A stretch of 64,000 nucleotides of DNA from JAEYXS01 sp943367715 (GCA_943367715.1 CALRJY020000002.1:1-64000); one strand, 5' to 3'. Counted from the first letter of the stretch, positions 33,141-42,805 are shown. Numbers and translations are program-made. Notes: generated from the letters alone by a model not told the origin.

Positions 33141-33902
33141 ATGATTAGAGGCTTTTCCAGATTGCTGACCTTGGCCGTTCTGCTGCTTGCCGTGGTATGG
33201 GACGGCCAGTTGCTTGCGGCCACGGCATGGCGCATTTCCTACCTGAACGCCGGTGTCGCCAGCCTGGACCAAAAATGGCTGGGCGTAGATTACGAACGCG
33301 CCACCCAGGCCATCATCACCGAGAAAATTCCGCTGCCTACCTTCAGCGATTCCAAGGGCAAAGAGGTGCTGAAACGTATCGTATCCGAGGAAAATCTCGC
33401 TTTCATCCAAAACAAAGAACTGTCCGTCGCCACCCGTTTCGACAACTTCATGCTCATGCAGACCAGCCTGAGCGCCTTGCTCGGCCACTACGTGACGATC
33501 GCCAATCAGGGGAAGGTTTCACTGCCTGATGAACTCATCGCCTTCTACGGTTTCATGCTGAAAGCCGCCGCCAGCGGCATCGGCCTGACCGATGAGTTCA
33601 TGGCTACCATCCCCCAGGACGACAAATACGAAGCCCGCATCGAGAGCCTGAAGAAAATCCGCAAAGGGATCATCGATATGCTGGTGGGTGCAGAGATGAC
33701 CCTGAACGAAAATTACTACTCAAAAAGAAATCGTGAGGACCTTTTGCTGGTCGTTTCCGAGACCCTCCCCAGATTCAAACCCATCCTGCCTCGCGACTTT
33801 CAGATCGAGTATCGCGTGAAACTGGAGAAGCAGAAAAAAAAGTTCAAGGACAAGAAGAGCCTGCAACGGCTGAATCAGATGACGGAACTGCTCGCTGGTT
33901 AA
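33141..33902 (+). CDS. Secreted hypothetical protein (253 aa)
   Basis: The signal peptide (LLTLAVLLLAVVWDGQLLA, cleavage near residue 26) is followed by a mostly helical body ending in a strongly basic region (VKLEKQKKKFKDKKSLQRL). No family is recognised. Its TAA overlaps the stop of the convergent ABC ATPase gene (33899-33902 shared). Confidence 0.65.
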   Translation: MIRGFSRLLTLAVLLLAVVWDGQLLAATAWRISYLNAGVASLDQKWLGVDYERATQAIITEKIPLPTFSDSKGKEVLKRIVSEENLAFIQNKELSVATRFDNFMLMQTSLSALLGHYVTIANQGKVSLPDELIAFYGFMLKAAASGIGLTDEFMATIPQDDKYEARIESLKKIRKGIIDMLVGAEMTLNENYYSKRNREDLLLVVSETLPRFKPILPRDFQIEYRVKLEKQKKKFKDKKSLQRLNQMTELLAG

Positions 33903-35410
33903 ACACCCGCCAAACCGGCCACCTCACCACCCGTCGCCAGCTGCATCACCGCCTCCTCGCTCAACTCCTCGCGCGTGAGCTCGCCCGTGATGCGTCCCTC
34001 ATGCATCACCAGCGCCCGATCCGACATCCCCAGCACCTCCTCCATATCACTCGAAACAAACAAGATCGCCATCCCCCTCCCTGCCAACTCCTCCATCAAT
34101 CCATAGATCTCCGACTTCGCTCCCACGTCGATGCCTCGCGTCGGCTCATCCAGCAGCAGCACCTTCGGGTTCATCGCCAGCCACTTGCCCAACACCACCT
34201 TTTGCTGGTTGCCGCCTGAGAGGAACTGCACCAGTTGCCCCTCGTTCGGCGTCTTCACCTTCATCTGCTCGATCATCGCACGACTGATCTCACCTTCCTT
34301 TGTGCGATTCAAGAACCCATTCTTCTGATCGCGCAACAAACTCGCCAGACTCAGGTTCTCCCTCACCGACATCTCCAAAATCACTCCCTGTTGTTTCCGA
34401 TCCTCCGGCACCAGCGCTAACCCCGCCGCAATCGCTTCAATCGGCGAACCAATTTTCATTTGTTTCCCCGCCACCTCGATCATCCCGCCCAATGCTGGTG
34501 TCACCCCAAACAACGTCAGTAACAACTCCGTCCGTCCCGCCCCCACCAAACCCGCCATGCCCACGATCTCTCCCGCGTGCAATGTCAGTTCGATCTCTTT
34601 CGTAGGATGCACCGGCGTGCGCAAGCCCTTCACCGCCAGCACCACCTCTCCTGGTGCGTGCGGCGCATGCGGATAAAATTGAGACAGCTCCCGCCCCACC
34701 ATCAACTTCACCATCGCTTCATGCGTGATACTGCCCGTCGCCAACTCGCCCGCATTCTCACCATCCCGCAACACCACCACGCGATGCGCCACCGCCCGCA
34801 CCTCGCTCAACCGGTGCGAGATATACACGATGCTCACCCCGCGCGCGCTCAGGTCCTTGATGACCGTAAAAAGTTGCTCCGCTTCCTTGTGCGTCAGGCT
34901 GGACGTCGGCTCATCCATGATCAGCACCCGCGCATTCACCGAGAGTGCTTTCGCGATCTCCACCATCTGCTGATGCCCGATCGTCAAATCCCGCACGAGA
35001 GTCGTGGGTGCGATATCCAAACCCACCATCGCGAGAAACTGCTTCGCCTCCGCACACTGCCGTGCCTTGTCGATCATCCCCAGCCTGCGTGGTTCACGCC
35101 CCAGAAAAATATTCGCCGCCACATCCAGATTATCCGCGAGATTCAACTCCTGATGAATCAGCGCGATCCCCAGCTTCAACGCCACATGCACCGACTTGAT
35201 CTCCATCGCTTGCCCCTCCAGCAAAATCTCTCCCGTATCCGGCCGCTGCACTCCCGCGAGGATTTTCATCAGCGTGCTCTTCCCCGCACCATTCTCGCCC
35301 AACACCGCCAGCACTTCACCCTTCGCCAGCGACAGATTCACATTGTGCAATGCCCTCACACCGGGAAAACGTTTGCATACGTTCCGTACCGTCAAAAGCA
35401 CTTCACTCAT
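33899..35410 (-). CDS. Sugar-type ABC transporter ATP-binding protein (RbsA/MglA-like, 503 aa)
   Basis: This tandem-ATPase protein powers uptake of monosaccharides with an RbsC-type permease. The first domain has Walker A GENGAGKST (38-46) and Walker B LIMDEPTSS. The second has the usual degenerate P-loop GLVGAGRTE, the signature SGGNQQKVVLGKW and Walker B LLLDEPTRGIDVGAK. Length is normal for the family. Its start overlaps the stop of the upstream sulfatase (ATGA, 35407-35410), so it is translated with that gene. No permease or binding protein is in the window, which leaves its partner unknown. Confidence 0.92.
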   Translation of the reverse strand: MSEVLLTVRNVCKRFPGVRALHNVNLSLAKGEVLAVLGENGAGKSTLMKILAGVQRPDTGEILLEGQAMEIKSVHVALKLGIALIHQELNLADNLDVAANIFLGREPRRLGMIDKARQCAEAKQFLAMVGLDIAPTTLVRDLTIGHQQMVEIAKALSVNARVLIMDEPTSSLTHKEAEQLFTVIKDLSARGVSIVYISHRLSEVRAVAHRVVVLRDGENAGELATGSITHEAMVKLMVGRELSQFYPHAPHAPGEVVLAVKGLRTPVHPTKEIELTLHAGEIVGMAGLVGAGRTELLLTLFGVTPALGGMIEVAGKQMKIGSPIEAIAAGLALVPEDRKQQGVILEMSVRENLSLASLLRDQKNGFLNRTKEGEISRAMIEQMKVKTPNEGQLVQFLSGGNQQKVVLGKWLAMNPKVLLLDEPTRGIDVGAKSEIYGLMEELAGRGMAILFVSSDMEEVLGMSDRALVMHEGRITGELTREELSEEAVMQLATGGEVAGLAGV

Positions 35411-36813
35411 TCGTCTACCTTCCGCCCTTTGCCCTTCGCCAGTTCATCCGCCCGCTTCAGATCATGATTGGGATTCGGCACCGGTATTTGCGCGTTCACC
35501 GTTTTGCGCCATTCGGCCAGCGTCGTCTTGAGTTCTTTCGCCCGCTCCGGCTCCTTCGCCGTCAGGTTGTTCTTCTCTCCCAAATCCTCTTTCAAATTGT
35601 ACAACTCCACCGCACCCGTCTCATAAAACTCGATCAGCTTCCAATCTCCCTTGCGAATAGCGCTCGCCGGTGTGCTGTGATGGTAATGCGGCAGATGCCA
35701 GCAAAGCACATCGCGCTTCAGCTTCGCCATCGGATCTTTCAGCACACCCACCAGGCCCACACCATCCTGCGGCTGTTTCTCCGCCGCTGGTGCCTTGGAT
35801 AATTCCAGCAATGTCGGATACACATCCATCGTGATGCCCGGCGTCTCGCACTGCGTCCCCGCTGGCACTTTGCCCGTCCATCGCGCGATTGCCGGGATGC
35901 GGATGCCACCCTCATACAAAGTGCCCTTCTCCCCGCGCAAAGGCTGGTTGGATGTCACAATGCGACCACCTTGCTCATGCTCCAGCCCGCCATTATCCGA
36001 AAGAAACAGGATCAATGTGTTCTCGGCGATTCCCTGTTTGTCCACCGCCCCTACGATGCGCCCCACGCTCTGGTCCAGTTCCTCCAAGAGCCCGGCGTAT
36101 TCTGGTCGGCTGGGATACCCTGCCATCGCTTTCTTGGCCTGATACTTCGCAAGCAACTCCGGCGTCGTGGTCAAAGGGATGTGCACCGCGTGATGCGAAA
36201 CCTGCAACAGAAAGGGCTTTCCTTTATTCTGTCCGATGAACTCCACCGCCTTGTCCGTTAGAAATTCCGCCGTGCGCTTGCCCACAGATTTGGCATCGAC
36301 TTTCGCCGTGACCGTATGCCCTTGCGTTTCCTGCACCGTACTCCAGCCCTGCTCGGCTGGACTGAACCCCGCGCCGCCCAAGTGCCACTTGCCCATATAG
36401 CCCGTCTGATAACCCGCCTCGCGCAAGCGCTCCGCAAACGTCTCCACCGCCAACGGCAATTGCAACGGCACCACCGGGTCAATTAGCTTCGCAAACGGAC
36501 GCTTATGCCCCGGGATATGTTGTGTGATGCCAAACCGCGCCTGATCCTGACCCGACATCAGATTCGCCCGTGTCGGTGAGCACACCGGCCCCGCATAGAA
36601 CTGCGTGAAGCGCATCCCCTGTTTCGCTAGCCTGTCAATGTTCGGCGTCTCGTTGAACGTATTGCCGTAACAGCCCAGATCACGCCAACCGAGATCGTCC
36701 GCCAGAATGATGATGATATTAGGCTGCGCCGCTGCCGCCTGTGTTGAGGTCACTGCTCCACACAGACCAACCAGCACGCATACGAGCAAACTGAATCTGT
36801 TCGTCATCTTCAT
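35407..36813 (-). CDS. Secreted sulfatase (arylsulfatase A-like, 468 aa)
   Basis: The signal peptide ends ...STQAAAAQ (~residue 29), followed by NIIIILADDLGWRDLGCYG with metal-binding Asp residues. The formylglycine site is CSPTRANLMSG (Cys converted by a maturase), then GKWHLGG. A sulfate ester on a glycan is the probable substrate. The start at 36813 is fixed by an ATGA overlap with the stop of the preceding sulfatase, and its own stop overlaps the ABC ATPase start. The gene is third-to-last in transcription order of the minus-strand set. Confidence 0.92.
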   Translation of the reverse strand: MKMTNRFSLLVCVLVGLCGAVTSTQAAAAQPNIIIILADDLGWRDLGCYGNTFNETPNIDRLAKQGMRFTQFYAGPVCSPTRANLMSGQDQARFGITQHIPGHKRPFAKLIDPVVPLQLPLAVETFAERLREAGYQTGYMGKWHLGGAGFSPAEQGWSTVQETQGHTVTAKVDAKSVGKRTAEFLTDKAVEFIGQNKGKPFLLQVSHHAVHIPLTTTPELLAKYQAKKAMAGYPSRPEYAGLLEELDQSVGRIVGAVDKQGIAENTLILFLSDNGGLEHEQGGRIVTSNQPLRGEKGTLYEGGIRIPAIARWTGKVPAGTQCETPGITMDVYPTLLELSKAPAAEKQPQDGVGLVGVLKDPMAKLKRDVLCWHLPHYHHSTPASAIRKGDWKLIEFYETGAVELYNLKEDLGEKNNLTAKEPERAKELKTTLAEWRKTVNAQIPVPNPNHDLKRADELAKGKGRKVDE

Positions 36814-38345
36814 GGATCCGTCAGATTCGGCGCCCACATCGGCGCGCTGCCCAAGAACTCCGGCATCTTCCCATCAGCAGGCAGCGACGCCTTCACCGCC
36901 ACCTGCAATTGCTTCGAAAGCTCCGCCACTGTTGCTGCGTGTTCCGACACGTTCGCGAGATTCGTCAATTCCTTCGGATCCTTTTCATGATCGTAAAGCT
37001 CCTTGCCCTTGTTGCCCTCGTCCCATTCCGTATAACGCCAGCGCGACGTGCGCAAGCTGTAGCCGAAGAATCCGCGGTTCACGCCTTCCGTCGGCGCGAT
37101 CACTCCCGGCCTCGCCACATTACCGCGCATCACCTGCGTCAGCGCCCAGCCCCGGCTCTTCGCATTCGCATCCTTCAACAGCGGCACCAGGCTTTCCCCT
37201 TGGATATTCGCTGGCGCCTTCACTCCCGCCAGTTCCGTCAACGTGGGATACAGGTCGATTTGACTCACCGGCGTCTTCACCACCGCGCCTTTCTTCGACA
37301 CTCCCGGTGCCACCATTAGCAAAGGCACATGTACGCTGCCTTCAAAAAGGCTCAGCTTCTGCCACAACCCATGCTCACCCATCAGGTAGCCGTGATCGCT
37401 CGTGAACACGATCACCGTGTTCTCCGTCAACCCCAAGCGATCCAGCGCATTCACCACCTTACCCACCTGCGCATCCATGAAGCTGATGCTCGCATAATAC
37501 GCCTGCAACGCCTGCCGCCGCTGGGCATCTGTCATGGCGTCCTGCTCCTTCCTCCGATTTGTCAGTGCCGCAGGTGGTAGATCCGCCTGATCTTCGGCCA
37601 CGCCCTTCACCACCGGCATCTTGTCTTCCGGATACATGTCGAAGTAAGGCGTCTTCGGAGACACATACGGCGTGTGTGGACGGAAGAATCCCACCGCCAG
37701 GAAGAACGGCCGGTCCTTTTGTTTCGCACACCGTTCCAGCACCCACTCCGCTTCGGTCGCGATCATGCTGTCCGTATGATGCTCCTCGCTCTTCGGCGAG
37801 GCATACCAGCTCAGCACGCCACCAAACTGATTGGATACCAGCGAGAATATCTTCGGCATCTCCTCCAACCGGTCCACACCCGCCGGATTGATCTCCATCT
37901 CCCACGAACCCGGGTCATCATGTCCATCCGTGCCGATCGAGTTCGGCACATTGTAGTGATACAGCTTGCCGATACGTGCCGCGAAGTAACCCTGCTGACG
38001 AAACGCTTGCGGCAGACTCACCTGCTTCGGCACCGTTTGCCGAAACACCTGTGAATTCGCCACGATGCCGCTGCTGTTCGGATACAATCCCGTGAGAAAC
38101 GAATTCCGGCTCGGCCCACACAAAGGAAACGTGCAGTAAGCCTTCTCGAACTTCACGCCCCTCGCTGCCAACTTGTCGATGTTCGGTGTCTTCGCCCGCG
38201 GATCACCGTAACAGCCGAGATACGTATTCAGATCATCAGAGATCATGAACAGGACATTCGTCCGCTTCGCCTCGGCTGCATGGGAAACATTTTGCCAACA
38301 AAACGCCGCCACTATCAGCAACATCAGCTTCAAATGATTTTTCAT
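36810..38345 (-). CDS. Secreted sulfatase (iduronate-2-sulfatase-like, 511 aa)
   Basis: The signal peptide (LMLLIVAAFCWQNVSHAAEA) precedes NVLFMISDDLNTYLGCYGDP and the formylglycine motif CGPSRNSFLTG. Later GKLYH and SDHGYLMGEHGLWQK follow, a pattern seen in iduronate-2-sulfatase and choline-sulfatase-like enzymes. It likely removes sulfate groups from uronic-acid-containing polysaccharide in the periplasm. The start at 38345 was selected because the 27 residues upstream are translated from the repeat at 38360-38449. Confidence 0.92.
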   Translation of the reverse strand: MKNHLKLMLLIVAAFCWQNVSHAAEAKRTNVLFMISDDLNTYLGCYGDPRAKTPNIDKLAARGVKFEKAYCTFPLCGPSRNSFLTGLYPNSSGIVANSQVFRQTVPKQVSLPQAFRQQGYFAARIGKLYHYNVPNSIGTDGHDDPGSWEMEINPAGVDRLEEMPKIFSLVSNQFGGVLSWYASPKSEEHHTDSMIATEAEWVLERCAKQKDRPFFLAVGFFRPHTPYVSPKTPYFDMYPEDKMPVVKGVAEDQADLPPAALTNRRKEQDAMTDAQRRQALQAYYASISFMDAQVGKVVNALDRLGLTENTVIVFTSDHGYLMGEHGLWQKLSLFEGSVHVPLLMVAPGVSKKGAVVKTPVSQIDLYPTLTELAGVKAPANIQGESLVPLLKDANAKSRGWALTQVMRGNVARPGVIAPTEGVNRGFFGYSLRTSRWRYTEWDEGNKGKELYDHEKDPKELTNLANVSEHAATVAELSKQLQVAVKASLPADGKMPEFLGSAPMWAPNLTDP

Positions 38346-38359
38346 GATCACATGTTTTT

Positions 38360-38449
38360 GTCCCGTCAGGGACATCCGATAATAGCCCACCGTTTTCAAC
38401 GGTGGGTTTGAATGCCCTATGCACATAAGTCCCGGAGGGACGAAAGAAC
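38360..38449. repeat. Three-hairpin dispersed repeat between sulfatase genes
   Basis: GTCCC-GTCA-GGGAC (38360-38373), a 9-bp CCCACCGTT-TTC-AACGGTGGG hairpin (38386-38406) and GTCCC-GGA-GGGAC with GAAAGAAC (38429-38449) follow each other. The last matches the inverted pair at 3978-4070. It fills most of the 123-nt gap between two sulfatase genes. Confidence 0.7.
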
Positions 38450-38468
38450 ATTTTCCAAAACAATCTCA

Positions 38469-40277
38469 TTAATCCACCAACGTCAACGTCACCCGCCGCA
38501 CATCCATCACCGACTTCCCTGGGATCTCCAGCGCCCGCAACGTCATCGGCCCAATACCCTTCGTCAGTTTCACTTCACCCAGCTTCAACGTGCGAAACTC
38601 CTTCATCGTCGACTCCCCATCCGGCCGCGGCAACGTATCCTGATTCGTATACAGCGGCGGATCCCAACCTTGCGCCACCTTCCCCGTCAACTTGCTCTCC
38701 AGAAAACTCAACTCCACCAGCGACCCCGCATCCGGCACCGGACACGTGTAATCGATCGTCACCTCATACTTGCCCGTCGTGTGCACATCCAGCAGCCACA
38801 CCATGCTGTCCTCCTTGGTCTTCCAGTTCACGAAGTAAGAACAGTTCGGCGCATTGCTGCTGCGCTTCACCTCGCCCCGTGGCTCACCATCGCGCGCGGG
38901 CAGCATCGTGATGGGAAACTCCTTATAGCCCACCGTCAATGGCCGTTGATCCACCGTATTCACACGGCCCTTCGTCTTCACTGGTGCAGCCGCTCCTTGC
39001 GGTTTGCCGTACACATCCGCGCGCCACGCCTTCACCGCTTCTGCCAGTTCCGCCGCCTTCGCCGGCTCCTTGTCATTGATCGCCGTCGTCTGCCCCGGAT
39101 CCGCCAGCATGTCAAACAACTTGCCATTGTCATCCAGACGATATTGCTGCGTGCGCACACTCGCGCGTCCCGCCCACGTCGAGAAAATCATGCGGTCAGA
39201 CCAAGCCACACTTTTCTTCATCAGCAGCGGACTCAAATCCCGCCCATCCAGCGGCAAATCCCCCACGCGTGAGATGCCCGCCAGCGACGTCAACGTCGGC
39301 AGCAGATCAATCGCTCCCGTGATCTCCTTCACCGTATGGCCCTTGGGCAATTTCGCCGGCCAGCGCATATAAAAGATTGAGCGCACCCCACCCTCATCCG
39401 TGCTCGCCTTGCGCCCTTTCATCCCGCCGTTCCAGCGGAAGCTGTTCGGCCCATTATCGGAAAAATAGAGCACGATGGTGTTCTCGCTCAGCCCCAGCTC
39501 CTTCAGCTTGCTCAGGATGCGCCCCACGTTCATATCCTGGTTCTCGACCATCGCCAGCGCGCACCGCGTTTCATTCGCCCCTTCCTTGGTCGGGTCCGTG
39601 GCCGTTTGCGTGATCGGCATATTCTTGAAATGCTCCCAATCCTTCGCCGGTGCGGCCCACGGCGAATGCGGCGTAGTGAACGGCACATAGCACAGGAACG
39701 GCTTGCTCTTGTTCCGCTCGATGAAGTTCAACGCCTTGTCCGTGCAAATGTCCACGATGTAACCCTTGTCACGCACCATCTTTCCGTTTTGCTCCAACGG
39801 CGGATCGAAATATTCGCCCCAATGTCCCGACGTGTGACCGTAATACTCATCAAACCCGCGCGCCATCGGATGATACGGCCACTGGCTGCCATTATGCCAT
39901 TTGCCGAACGCCCCCGTCGCGTAACCCGCCGCTTTGAACGCATCCGCCACCGTCTTCTCCGTCAGGTCCAACCGTTCCTGCCCCGTGGATACTCCCTTCA
40001 CGCCACCCCGCGGATGGTACCGTCCCGTGAGATATTCCGCGCGCGTCGGCGCACACACCGGACAGACATAGAAGCGATCCAGCGTGACCCCCTCCTTCGC
40101 GATGGAATCAATATTCGGCGTCCGCACCATCTTGTTGCCATTGCCGCTGTAATCCCCCCACCCCGCATCATCCGCCAGCATCACCACCACGTTCGGCTTC
40201 CGCTCCGCCGCTCGTGCAGTGACCGGCAAAAAAATCAGCACTACCAACCAGCAAATCATTATGATAACTCGTTTCAT
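38469..40277 (-). CDS. Secreted sulfatase with C-terminal accessory domain (602 aa)
   Basis: The signal peptide (IIMICWLVVLIFLPVTARA) leads to NVVVMLADDAGWGDYSGNGN, formylglycine motif CAPTRAEYLTG, then GAFGKWHNGSQWPYHP and YFSDNGPN. Residues ~455-602 extend beyond the catalytic domain with a beta-rich module (WLLDVHTTGKYEVTIDYTCP) like the carbohydrate-binding-type domains appended to PVC sulfatases. The start at 40277 gives the signal peptide. Confidence 0.92.
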   Translation of the reverse strand: MKRVIIMICWLVVLIFLPVTARAAERKPNVVVMLADDAGWGDYSGNGNKMVRTPNIDSIAKEGVTLDRFYVCPVCAPTRAEYLTGRYHPRGGVKGVSTGQERLDLTEKTVADAFKAAGYATGAFGKWHNGSQWPYHPMARGFDEYYGHTSGHWGEYFDPPLEQNGKMVRDKGYIVDICTDKALNFIERNKSKPFLCYVPFTTPHSPWAAPAKDWEHFKNMPITQTATDPTKEGANETRCALAMVENQDMNVGRILSKLKELGLSENTIVLYFSDNGPNSFRWNGGMKGRKASTDEGGVRSIFYMRWPAKLPKGHTVKEITGAIDLLPTLTSLAGISRVGDLPLDGRDLSPLLMKKSVAWSDRMIFSTWAGRASVRTQQYRLDDNGKLFDMLADPGQTTAINDKEPAKAAELAEAVKAWRADVYGKPQGAAAPVKTKGRVNTVDQRPLTVGYKEFPITMLPARDGEPRGEVKRSSNAPNCSYFVNWKTKEDSMVWLLDVHTTGKYEVTIDYTCPVPDAGSLVELSFLESKLTGKVAQGWDPPLYTNQDTLPRPDGESTMKEFRTLKLGEVKLTKGIGPMTLRALEIPGKSVMDVRRVTLTLVD

Positions 40278-40334
40278 ATTTCGTCCTGTCAGATGTCCTT
40301 CGCCTGCACGCATTCAATTGCCTATCGCTTCCAT

Positions 40335-40373
40335 CCCCTCGCCCCCTTGGGGGAGAGGGCCGGGGTGAGGGGG
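40335..40373. repeat. CCCTC...GGGGTGAGGG hairpin repeat, copy between sulfatase genes
   Basis: GCCCCCTTGGGGGAGAGGGC, then CGGGGTGAGGGGGA, matches the copy at 42203-42240 and more loosely that at 25013-25051. This repeat text is widespread in Gram-negative genomes (recalled). It occupies the spacer between the genes starting at 40277 and ending at 40408. Confidence 0.7.
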
Positions 40374-40407
40374 ATTTCCCCGCTCGAGGTTGGATGCTCG
40401 GTATTTC

Positions 40408-42054
40408 TTATTCCTTCGCCTTCTTCCCTTTCTTCCCACCCGCCGGCCCTTCATTCACCGGCCCCGCCAATGGCGGCGTCTCAAAATACTTCCCATCCTC
40501 CACCATCCGCGGATCACCCGTGCGTTTCAGCTCCTCCATCAAGCGCGTTTCCAATAATGCTTTTGCCCCCGTATAAGCCGGATCCGCCGCCACATTCTTG
40601 ATCTGCTGCGGATCTTTCTTGAGATCATACAACTCCTCACGCGGCCGCTTGCCATAAGCCTGATCATAATACGCCTTCCACTTCGGATCATTCCGTACGC
40701 CCACCAGCCACGCCTTCGCCGGACCCGAGTCTTCATCCGGCAACGTCACCCGCGTCTCCTCTGTGATCTCTTCCGCTGTCGGCACATTCGTCCCGTCCAG
40801 CCGATACGGGTCGCCCAAGGGATACCGGTCCGGCCGGAAGTTCACGATATACAGATAGTCTCCCGTGCGGATGGCCCGTTGCGGATACGGCAGATACTCC
40901 GCACGCGCATTCTCCACATGCCGCTCACGTCCGATGAACACCGCATCCCGCTTCGCATCGATTTGCCCCGACTTCGCACTCGTCAGCAACGGCATCAAAC
41001 TCCGCGCCGTCATCGTCTCCGGCGCTTTCACACCGCCCACTTCCAGGAACGTCGGTGCCAAGTCGGGCAACGTCGTCAGATCATCGATCACCCGACCGCC
41101 CTTCACCCCGGGCCCACGAATCGCCAACGTCACACTGGAGCCAAAGTCATACAGATTGCACTTCCCATGTGGAAAACCGGGCGGCCCATGATCGCCGCTC
41201 AAGACCACCAGCGTATTCTCCAATTCACCCAAAGCTTCGAGCTTCTTCAGCAGCACACCCACCGCCGCGTCAAACGCCTGCACTTCGCCCAGATAATCCG
41301 CGAAATCCTCCCGCACCTCCGGCACATCCGGAATGAACGGCGGCAGTTTGCCCTTCAGCGAATCCGGCTCGATGCCCCACAACTTCTTGCCCGAACCCTT
41401 GATCCATTTGCGATGCGTCACCGTCGGTCCGAACCAATAACAGAACGGTTGCCCCGCCTGACGCGCCGCGATGAACGCATCGAAATTACCCGCCACCTCG
41501 CCATAAAGCTCCTGCTTCGCCGCCTCCACCGCCTTGCCGCTCGCCACCATCGCCGTCACATTCTCGGATGTATTGTTAAATCTTCCCCCCGCCTTCTCAT
41601 ACGCATACTTCCCCGCTCCATAGGGCGCATCATTCGGCGTCCCCGGCCCCCACACCTTGTAAGTCTCCCCAATGTGATACCCCGCATCCTTCAACAGCAG
41701 CGGATACGCCGGAATCTTCTCATCCCACACCGCCCCGCGCAAAATCGCTCCTCGTCCCGTCCTCCAGAAATGCTGACCCGAAAGCAACGCACTTCGGCAC
41801 GGCGTGCAACTCGGTGCCGAAACAAACGCCCGTCGAAACAAAACGCCCTCCTTCGCCACGCGATCCACATTCGGCGTCTTCACCACATCATTGAACGAAC
41901 CCGCCCCATCCACTTTCGAGTAAGCACTCGCCACCCGCCCCCAATCATCCGCGAACATGAACACAATATTCGCCCGTTTCTTCCCCCCTTCCGCCGCCTG
42001 CGCTACCATCCCGGCGAATAAAAACAAACATACGGCTGCCGTGAACCAACCCAT
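40408..42054 (-). CDS. Secreted sulfatase (N-sulfoglucosamine sulfohydrolase-like, 548 aa)
   Basis: A signal peptide (GWFTAAVCLFLFAGMVAQAAEG) is followed by NIVFMFADDWGRVASAYS and SAPSCTPCRSALLSGQHFWRTGRGAILRG, the C-x-P-C-R formylglycine variant typical of heparan-N-sulfatase relatives. DHGPPGFPHGKCNLYD and a Lys-rich C-terminus follow. It is first in the minus-strand sulfatase set. The start is placed at 42054; the longer frame back to 42414 is built from dispersed repeats (SPQPSPLGRGR, PVAPAGQYIELP) and is not part of the protein. Confidence 0.92.
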   Translation of the reverse strand: MGWFTAAVCLFLFAGMVAQAAEGGKKRANIVFMFADDWGRVASAYSKVDGAGSFNDVVKTPNVDRVAKEGVLFRRAFVSAPSCTPCRSALLSGQHFWRTGRGAILRGAVWDEKIPAYPLLLKDAGYHIGETYKVWGPGTPNDAPYGAGKYAYEKAGGRFNNTSENVTAMVASGKAVEAAKQELYGEVAGNFDAFIAARQAGQPFCYWFGPTVTHRKWIKGSGKKLWGIEPDSLKGKLPPFIPDVPEVREDFADYLGEVQAFDAAVGVLLKKLEALGELENTLVVLSGDHGPPGFPHGKCNLYDFGSSVTLAIRGPGVKGGRVIDDLTTLPDLAPTFLEVGGVKAPETMTARSLMPLLTSAKSGQIDAKRDAVFIGRERHVENARAEYLPYPQRAIRTGDYLYIVNFRPDRYPLGDPYRLDGTNVPTAEEITEETRVTLPDEDSGPAKAWLVGVRNDPKWKAYYDQAYGKRPREELYDLKKDPQQIKNVAADPAYTGAKALLETRLMEELKRTGDPRMVEDGKYFETPPLAGPVNEGPAGGKKGKKAKE

Positions 42055-42084
42055 CGTTCTCGTCCTCGTCCTCGCCCCCCCTGT

Positions 42085-42240
42085 CAATGTTGGGAGTTCG
42101 ATGTATTGGCCAGCCGGTGCAACCGGTGTTCTATGTTTCTCCGATGTATTCGACTGACCGCCCGCCGAAAGCTTAAGCAAGGTAAACCAGCGCCCGAATG
42201 CTCTCCCTCTCCCCAAGGGAGAGGGCTGGGGTGAGGGGGA
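42085..42240. repeat. Two dispersed repeats upstream of the sulfatase set
   Basis: 42085-42150 is a copy of the GATGTATTGGCC-GCCGGTGCAACCGG repeat found at 24085-24150. 42203-42240 is a copy of the CTCTCCCC-AAGGGAGAGGG-TGAGGGGGA repeat found at 40335-40373. Both lie between the first sulfatase start and its upstream spacer, producing a misleading in-frame extension. Confidence 0.7.
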
Positions 42241-42643
42241 AGGAATCTCTCGATAACCCGTAGCGCCAAAACCACTCATTGATTGAACCTTAACTTTGAA
42301 CTTTGAACTTTGCGCTTTGAACTTCATAGAATGCTTTCCTTCACAGGCGCCACCACGCCACCGATAAGTTTCAGGGATTTGAACCAGTCTGAAGCAAAAC
42401 CCCTCCCCAAGCAAGCCTTCCAGACCGCAATAATCCCCATGCTCTTGATGGCCAATCCGTTCACACTCGTCCTCCCTTGGTAAATTTCAGAAAATATTTT
42501 CCCGCGAAACCCAGCTGTCACACCCGTTCCTCCCTCCGGCCTCGTTCGGCCCCTCTGACACGCTCCAAATCATGCCACTTATATAGACGCCACAGCTCGA
42601 AAAAAGTTTCAGAAAAATCTAAAAAATATTCATCAAACTGACT

Positions 42644-42729
42644 GCACCAAAATGACTCACTTGCTGTGCCAAAATGTCTCTCCCGGCATCACCCGAAACG
42701 CACCCGCGCGAACTGTGCCATTTTGTCTC
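42644..42729 (-). promoter_or_regulatory. Three related 15-mer motifs (GAGACA-N-TTTGGCAC type)
   Basis: On the minus strand these read GAGACAAAATGGCAC (42729-42715), GAGACATTTTGGCAC (42680-42666) and GAGTCATTTTGGTGC (42658-42644). The conserved ends GAGACA and GGCAC with an interchangeable AAAAT/TTTT centre suggest protein-binding sites about 600 nt upstream of the first sulfatase. Two related motifs precede the PVC cytochrome gene. Function is inferred. Confidence 0.4.
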
Positions 42730-42805
42730 ACCCTCGTAGCGCCCGCATTTAACCCCGGCGTTATGGTCAGGACCCGCGTGCAAGCTTCCTCACCTCTTTG
42801 AATTT

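Noticed and set aside
42290..42330. TTTGAACTTTGAACTTTG direct repeat as a CRISPR array
   Set aside because: Repeats are contiguous 8-mers without spacers; no cas genes are present.
42360..42400. tRNA-like GGGATTTGAACC text on the plus strand
   Set aside because: No acceptor stem, anticodon arm or cloverleaf can be drawn around it.
42100..42414. 120-residue N-terminal extension of the first sulfatase
   Set aside because: It is composed of at least three known-style dispersed repeats; the downstream ATG at 42054 begins a good signal peptide.
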